From the NCBI GenBank assembly GCA_035720945.1, contig DASTNK010000080.1:1-16157 (forward strand): DNA of 16,157 nucleotides, in the 5' to 3' direction. This DNA comes from SCQX01 sp035720945 (GTDB lineage: Bacteria > Pseudomonadota > Gammaproteobacteria > Burkholderiales > Burkholderiaceae_B). Both the position numbers and the translations under genes were made by a program. The notes under the pieces are model-generated. The model did no database searches, was not told the DNA's origin, and saw only the letters and a list, made by a program, of their open reading frames with translations. Shown in pieces: positions 14,190 to 16,157 of this stretch (position 1 is the stretch's first letter; every line of letters starts with the position of its first letter).

Positions 14190-14678
14190 TCATCGACGCC
14201 GATACACGACGAAATCAAAGGCGAGCCCGCTTTCTTCGGGTTGCCGTTGACGTTCGACCTCTTCCCACTGGTCCGGCGGCAGAGCGGGAAAGAACGCGTC
14301 CCCGTCGACGTGCGCATGAACCTCCGTCGCGATCACTTCATCGGCCATGGGCAACACCTGCGCGTAAATCTGGGCGCCGCCGATCACGAACACCGTTGCT
14401 TCGTCCTGGCAGTCGTTCAGTGCATCCCGCAGCGATGGGTAGGCCGATGCGCCGTCGGCCCTCAGGCCGGGATTGCGGCTGATGACCAGATTGCGGCGTC
14501 CCGGCAGCGGCCTGCCCAGGGAGTCCCAGGTGTTGCGGCCCATGAGGATGGGGCATCCCATGGTCGTGTTCTTGAAATGCGCGAGGTCCGCCTTCAGGCG
14601 CCAGGGCAGGGCGTTGTCGCGTCCGATGGCGCGGTTGTCGGAGTAGGCGACGACGAGTTTGATGGTGGGGCGCGTCAT
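14190..14678 (-). CDS. folA: dihydrofolate reductase
   Basis: This cytosolic enzyme reduces dihydrofolate to tetrahydrofolate with NADPH; it is the trimethoprim target. The 162 residues match the chromosomal bacterial type (E. coli 159). Substrate-site residues are Trp26 and Asp31 in LPWRLKADLAHF. NADPH-binding stretches are ILMGRNTWDSLGRPLPGRRN and VFVIGGAQIY. The C-terminal half DGDAFFPALPPDQWEEVER is typical. It lies 19 bases downstream of thyA on the same strand, so the pair is probably co-transcribed, coupling dihydrofolate production to its reduction. The ribosome binding site is weak (GAGAG, 11 bases before the ATG). Its stop is only 3 bases from the stop of the convergent regulator gene, leaving no room for a terminator. 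Confidence 0.97.
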   Translation of the reverse strand: MTRPTIKLVVAYSDNRAIGRDNALPWRLKADLAHFKNTTMGCPILMGRNTWDSLGRPLPGRRNLVISRNPGLRADGASAYPSLRDALNDCQDEATVFVIGGAQIYAQVLPMADEVIATEVHAHVDGDAFFPALPPDQWEEVERQRQPEESGLAFDFVVYRRR

Positions 14679-14697
14679 GGGATTCTGGTCTCTCGTC

Positions 14698-15492
14698 TCA
14701 CACGGCCACGGGCGCCTTGATGTGCGGGTGCGCCTGGTAGTCGAGGATCTTGAAATCGTCGTACTCGTACTCGAAGAGAGAGGGCGGGCGGCGCCGGATG
14801 TTCAGGCGCGGGTAGGGGAATGGCGTGCGTGACAGTTGCAGGCGCGCCTGTTCGAAGTGGTTGGAATACAGGTGGCAGTCGCCGCCTGTCCAGACGAAGT
14901 CGCCCACCTCCAGGTCGCATTGCTGGGCGACCAGATGGGTCAGCAGCGCATAGCTGGCGATGTTGAACGGGACGCCCAGGAAAATGTCGGCGCTGCGCTG
15001 GTAGAGCTGGCACGACAGCTTGCCGTTGGCGACGTAGAACTGGAACAGTGCATGGCAGGGCGGCAGCGCCATGTCGGGGATGTCGCCCACGTTCCAGGCC
15101 GACACGATGAGGCGCCGGGAATCCGGTGTTTCACGAATTTGCCGCACGATCTGGGAGATCTGGTCGATGTGCCCGCCGTTGCGCGTGGGCCAACTGCGCC
15201 ATTGGGCACCGTACACCGGGCCCAGGTTGCCGTCGGCGTCGGCCCATTCGTCCCAGATGCTAACGCCGCGCTCCTGCAGCCAGCGCACATTGGAATCGCC
15301 CCGCAGAAACCACAGCAGCTCGATGAAGATGCTTTTGGTGTGCAGCTTCTTGGTGGTGATCAGCGGAAAGCCTTCGTTCAGGTCGAAACGCATTTGGTGG
15401 CCGAACACCGAGCGCGTGCCGGTGCCGGTGCGGTCGGTCTTGGTCTGGCCGTGTTCATACACGTGCCGCATGAAGTCTTCGTATTGCTGCAT
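14698..15492 (-). CDS. thyA: thymidylate synthase
   Basis: ThyA methylates dUMP to dTMP with 5,10-methylene-THF, releasing dihydrofolate. The product is 264 residues, the same length as E. coli ThyA, and the nucleophile falls at the same number, Cys146 (ALPPCHALFQF). Other signatures are the N-terminal MQQYEDFMRHVYEHG, the dUMP phosphate-binding RTGTGTRSVFG, LLWFLRGD, WDEWADADGNLGPVYGAQWR, CQLYQRSADIFLGVPFNIASYALL, and HLYSNHFEQ. The frame is open further upstream, but homology starts at the ATG at 15492. No clear Shine-Dalgarno precedes it. It is first in the thyA-folA pair. Confidence 0.98.
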   Translation of the reverse strand: MQQYEDFMRHVYEHGQTKTDRTGTGTRSVFGHQMRFDLNEGFPLITTKKLHTKSIFIELLWFLRGDSNVRWLQERGVSIWDEWADADGNLGPVYGAQWRSWPTRNGGHIDQISQIVRQIRETPDSRRLIVSAWNVGDIPDMALPPCHALFQFYVANGKLSCQLYQRSADIFLGVPFNIASYALLTHLVAQQCDLEVGDFVWTGGDCHLYSNHFEQARLQLSRTPFPYPRLNIRRRPPSLFEYEYDDFKILDYQAHPHIKAPVAV

Positions 15493-15587
15493 AAATATGG
15501 CTGTGCGCGTTGTATTCAGGTTCGGTGCCCGGGCAGGGTCGTCCGGTTGGTCGGGGCCTTCTGGAAGGCCACGCCGCGAACGGGGTT
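15493..15587. other. thyA-osmC gap with a GGCCTT hairpin
   Basis: GGCCTT (15555-15560) and AAGGCC (15565-15570) form a perfect 6-bp stem around CTGG, or 7 bp with a tighter loop. No T-run follows on either strand, so it is not a standard terminator. I see no convincing thyA promoter in this 95-base gap, so thyA may be read through from the gene at 15588-16010. Confidence 0.35.
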
Positions 15588-16010
15588 TCAGGCCTCGACG
15601 ATCTCGGCCGACCAGGTGATTTCCGCCGTTTTCGCCAGCATGGCGGACGCCGAGCAGTATTTTTCGTGCGAGAGCCGCACGGCGCGCTCGACCGCGTCGC
15701 GCGTGAGGCGCGACCCCGTTACCGTGAAGGCGAAGTGGATCTTGGTGAACACCTTGGGGTCGGTATCGGCACGCTCGCTGGTCAGTGTAACCCGGCAGTC
15801 GGTCACCGCGTGGCGCCCGCGTTGGAGGATCAGGACCACGTCGTAGGCGGTGCAGGCGCCGGTGCCGCACAGCACCATTTCCATGGGGCGCGGCGCCAGG
15901 TTGTGGCCGCCCCCGTCAGGGGCACCGTCCATGGTTGCGATGTGTCCACTGCCCGTGCGGGCGACAAAGAGCATGCCGTCGGGGCCACCCCAGTCTATCG
16001 TGCATTCCAT
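15588..16010 (-). CDS. OsmC family protein (YhfA-like)
   Basis: This is a 140-residue member of the OsmC/Ohr superfamily, small dimeric thiol proteins many of which reduce organic hydroperoxides. The conserved cysteine pair is visible: Cys53 in GTGACTAYDVV and Cys119 in HEKYCSASAML. The closest subtype I recognise is E. coli YhfA (PRPMEMVL, SILQ/LILQ-GR, LTSER, EKYCS), whose physiological role is not settled. Extra cysteines at 3, 48 and 72 are not part of the pair. The ATG at 16010 is supported by AAGGA about 7 bases upstream. It is transcribed in the same direction as thyA, 95 bases away. Confidence 0.92.
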   Translation of the reverse strand: MECTIDWGGPDGMLFVARTGSGHIATMDGAPDGGGHNLAPRPMEMVLCGTGACTAYDVVLILQRGRHAVTDCRVTLTSERADTDPKVFTKIHFAFTVTGSRLTRDAVERAVRLSHEKYCSASAMLAKTAEITWSAEIVEA

Positions 16011-16157
16011 AGTGTCTTCCTTTGTGTGGTGAGCGCAGACAGCGCTTCGTCCGGGTCGTCGTATTTTTACACTCTTTGGCCGGTCAGAGCGTGGCGGTTC
16101 CGCGGAAATGCGTTAACCTGATTCTGCGTAAGGGTATCAGGCCGTGGAGGTGCGCGT
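16011..16157. promoter_or_regulatory. upstream region of the OsmC-family gene; possible leader of a gene beyond the window
   Basis: It holds a minus-strand ribosome binding site for the OsmC-family gene, an AT patch (ATTTTTAC near 16063-16070) that could hold its -10 box, and a perfect 10-bp palindrome TTCCGCGGAA at 16098-16107. GGAGG at 16146-16150 near the right edge could be a ribosome binding site for a divergent plus-strand gene outside the window. No promoter pair is convincing. Confidence 0.3.

Noticed and set aside
15555..15570. GGCCTT/AAGGCC stem as an intrinsic terminator of the OsmC-family gene
   Set aside because: No T-run follows on the minus strand; kept only as a hairpin.
14836..15846. 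Plus-strand open frame (336 codons) across thyA and the OsmC-family gene
   Set aside because: It covers the complements of two solid genes and their gap, with no recognisable domain.
15493..15870. Upstream in-frame extension of thyA to 15870
   Set aside because: It overlaps the OsmC-family gene on the same strand in another frame; ThyA homology begins exactly at ATG 15492.

Overview
The window is GC-rich, densely packed chromosomal DNA from a bacterium. Protein styles (TamB, Dcd, GcvTHP, ThyA and a YhfA-type OsmC) and the gene order fit a betaproteobacterium, most likely Burkholderiales near Alcaligenaceae (Bordetella/Achromobacter-like). That placement is inferred from recalled sequence resemblance and was not searched. 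I see no transposase, integrase, phage gene, CRISPR array, tRNA or rRNA.

Layout, left to right. (1) 2-2359 +: 3' part of tamB (outer-membrane assembly), cut by the window edge. (2) 2515-3078 +: dcd, dCTP deaminase. (3) 3249-5510 +: a large PLP-dependent Orn/Lys/Arg decarboxylase with an N-terminal wing domain. (4) 5583-10522 +: a promoter and a tandem glycine riboswitch lead into gcvT-gcvH-gcvP, closed by a perfect 13-bp terminator. (5) 12517-10584 -: a beta-alanine/omega-amino-acid:pyruvate aminotransferase followed 26 bp later by a Gln-type thiol dioxygenase (3-mercaptopropionate dioxygenase-like, TTG start). (6) 12765-14186 +: a MocR-type regulator (GntR wHTH fused to an aminotransferase-like domain), divergent from the aminotransferase across an AT-rich island. 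(7) 15492-14190 -: thyA-folA. (8) 16010-15588 -: an OsmC/YhfA-like protein. The last 147 bases hold its upstream region and perhaps the leader of a gene beyond the edge.

How the genes work together. The glycine cleavage system makes 5,10-methylene-THF from glycine under direct glycine sensing. ThyA consumes methylene-THF to make dTMP and leaves dihydrofolate, which FolA reduces. Dcd supplies dUTP, and hence dUMP, for ThyA. The window therefore holds much of a one-carbon/dTMP module, although its parts are separately transcribed. The aminotransferase/thiol dioxygenase pair plus MocR regulator looks like a self-contained inducible catabolic unit for a short amino or sulfur compound.

The part most worth a second look is 12618-12711. 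Two divergent promoters share one -35 box (TTGTCAA read on both strands), three copies of the half-site ACTGTA/TACAGT lie across them at 23-24 bp spacing, and a four-copy hexamer repeat sits in the regulator's leader. I do not see an entirely new kind of system; most of the window is well-known housekeeping metabolism.
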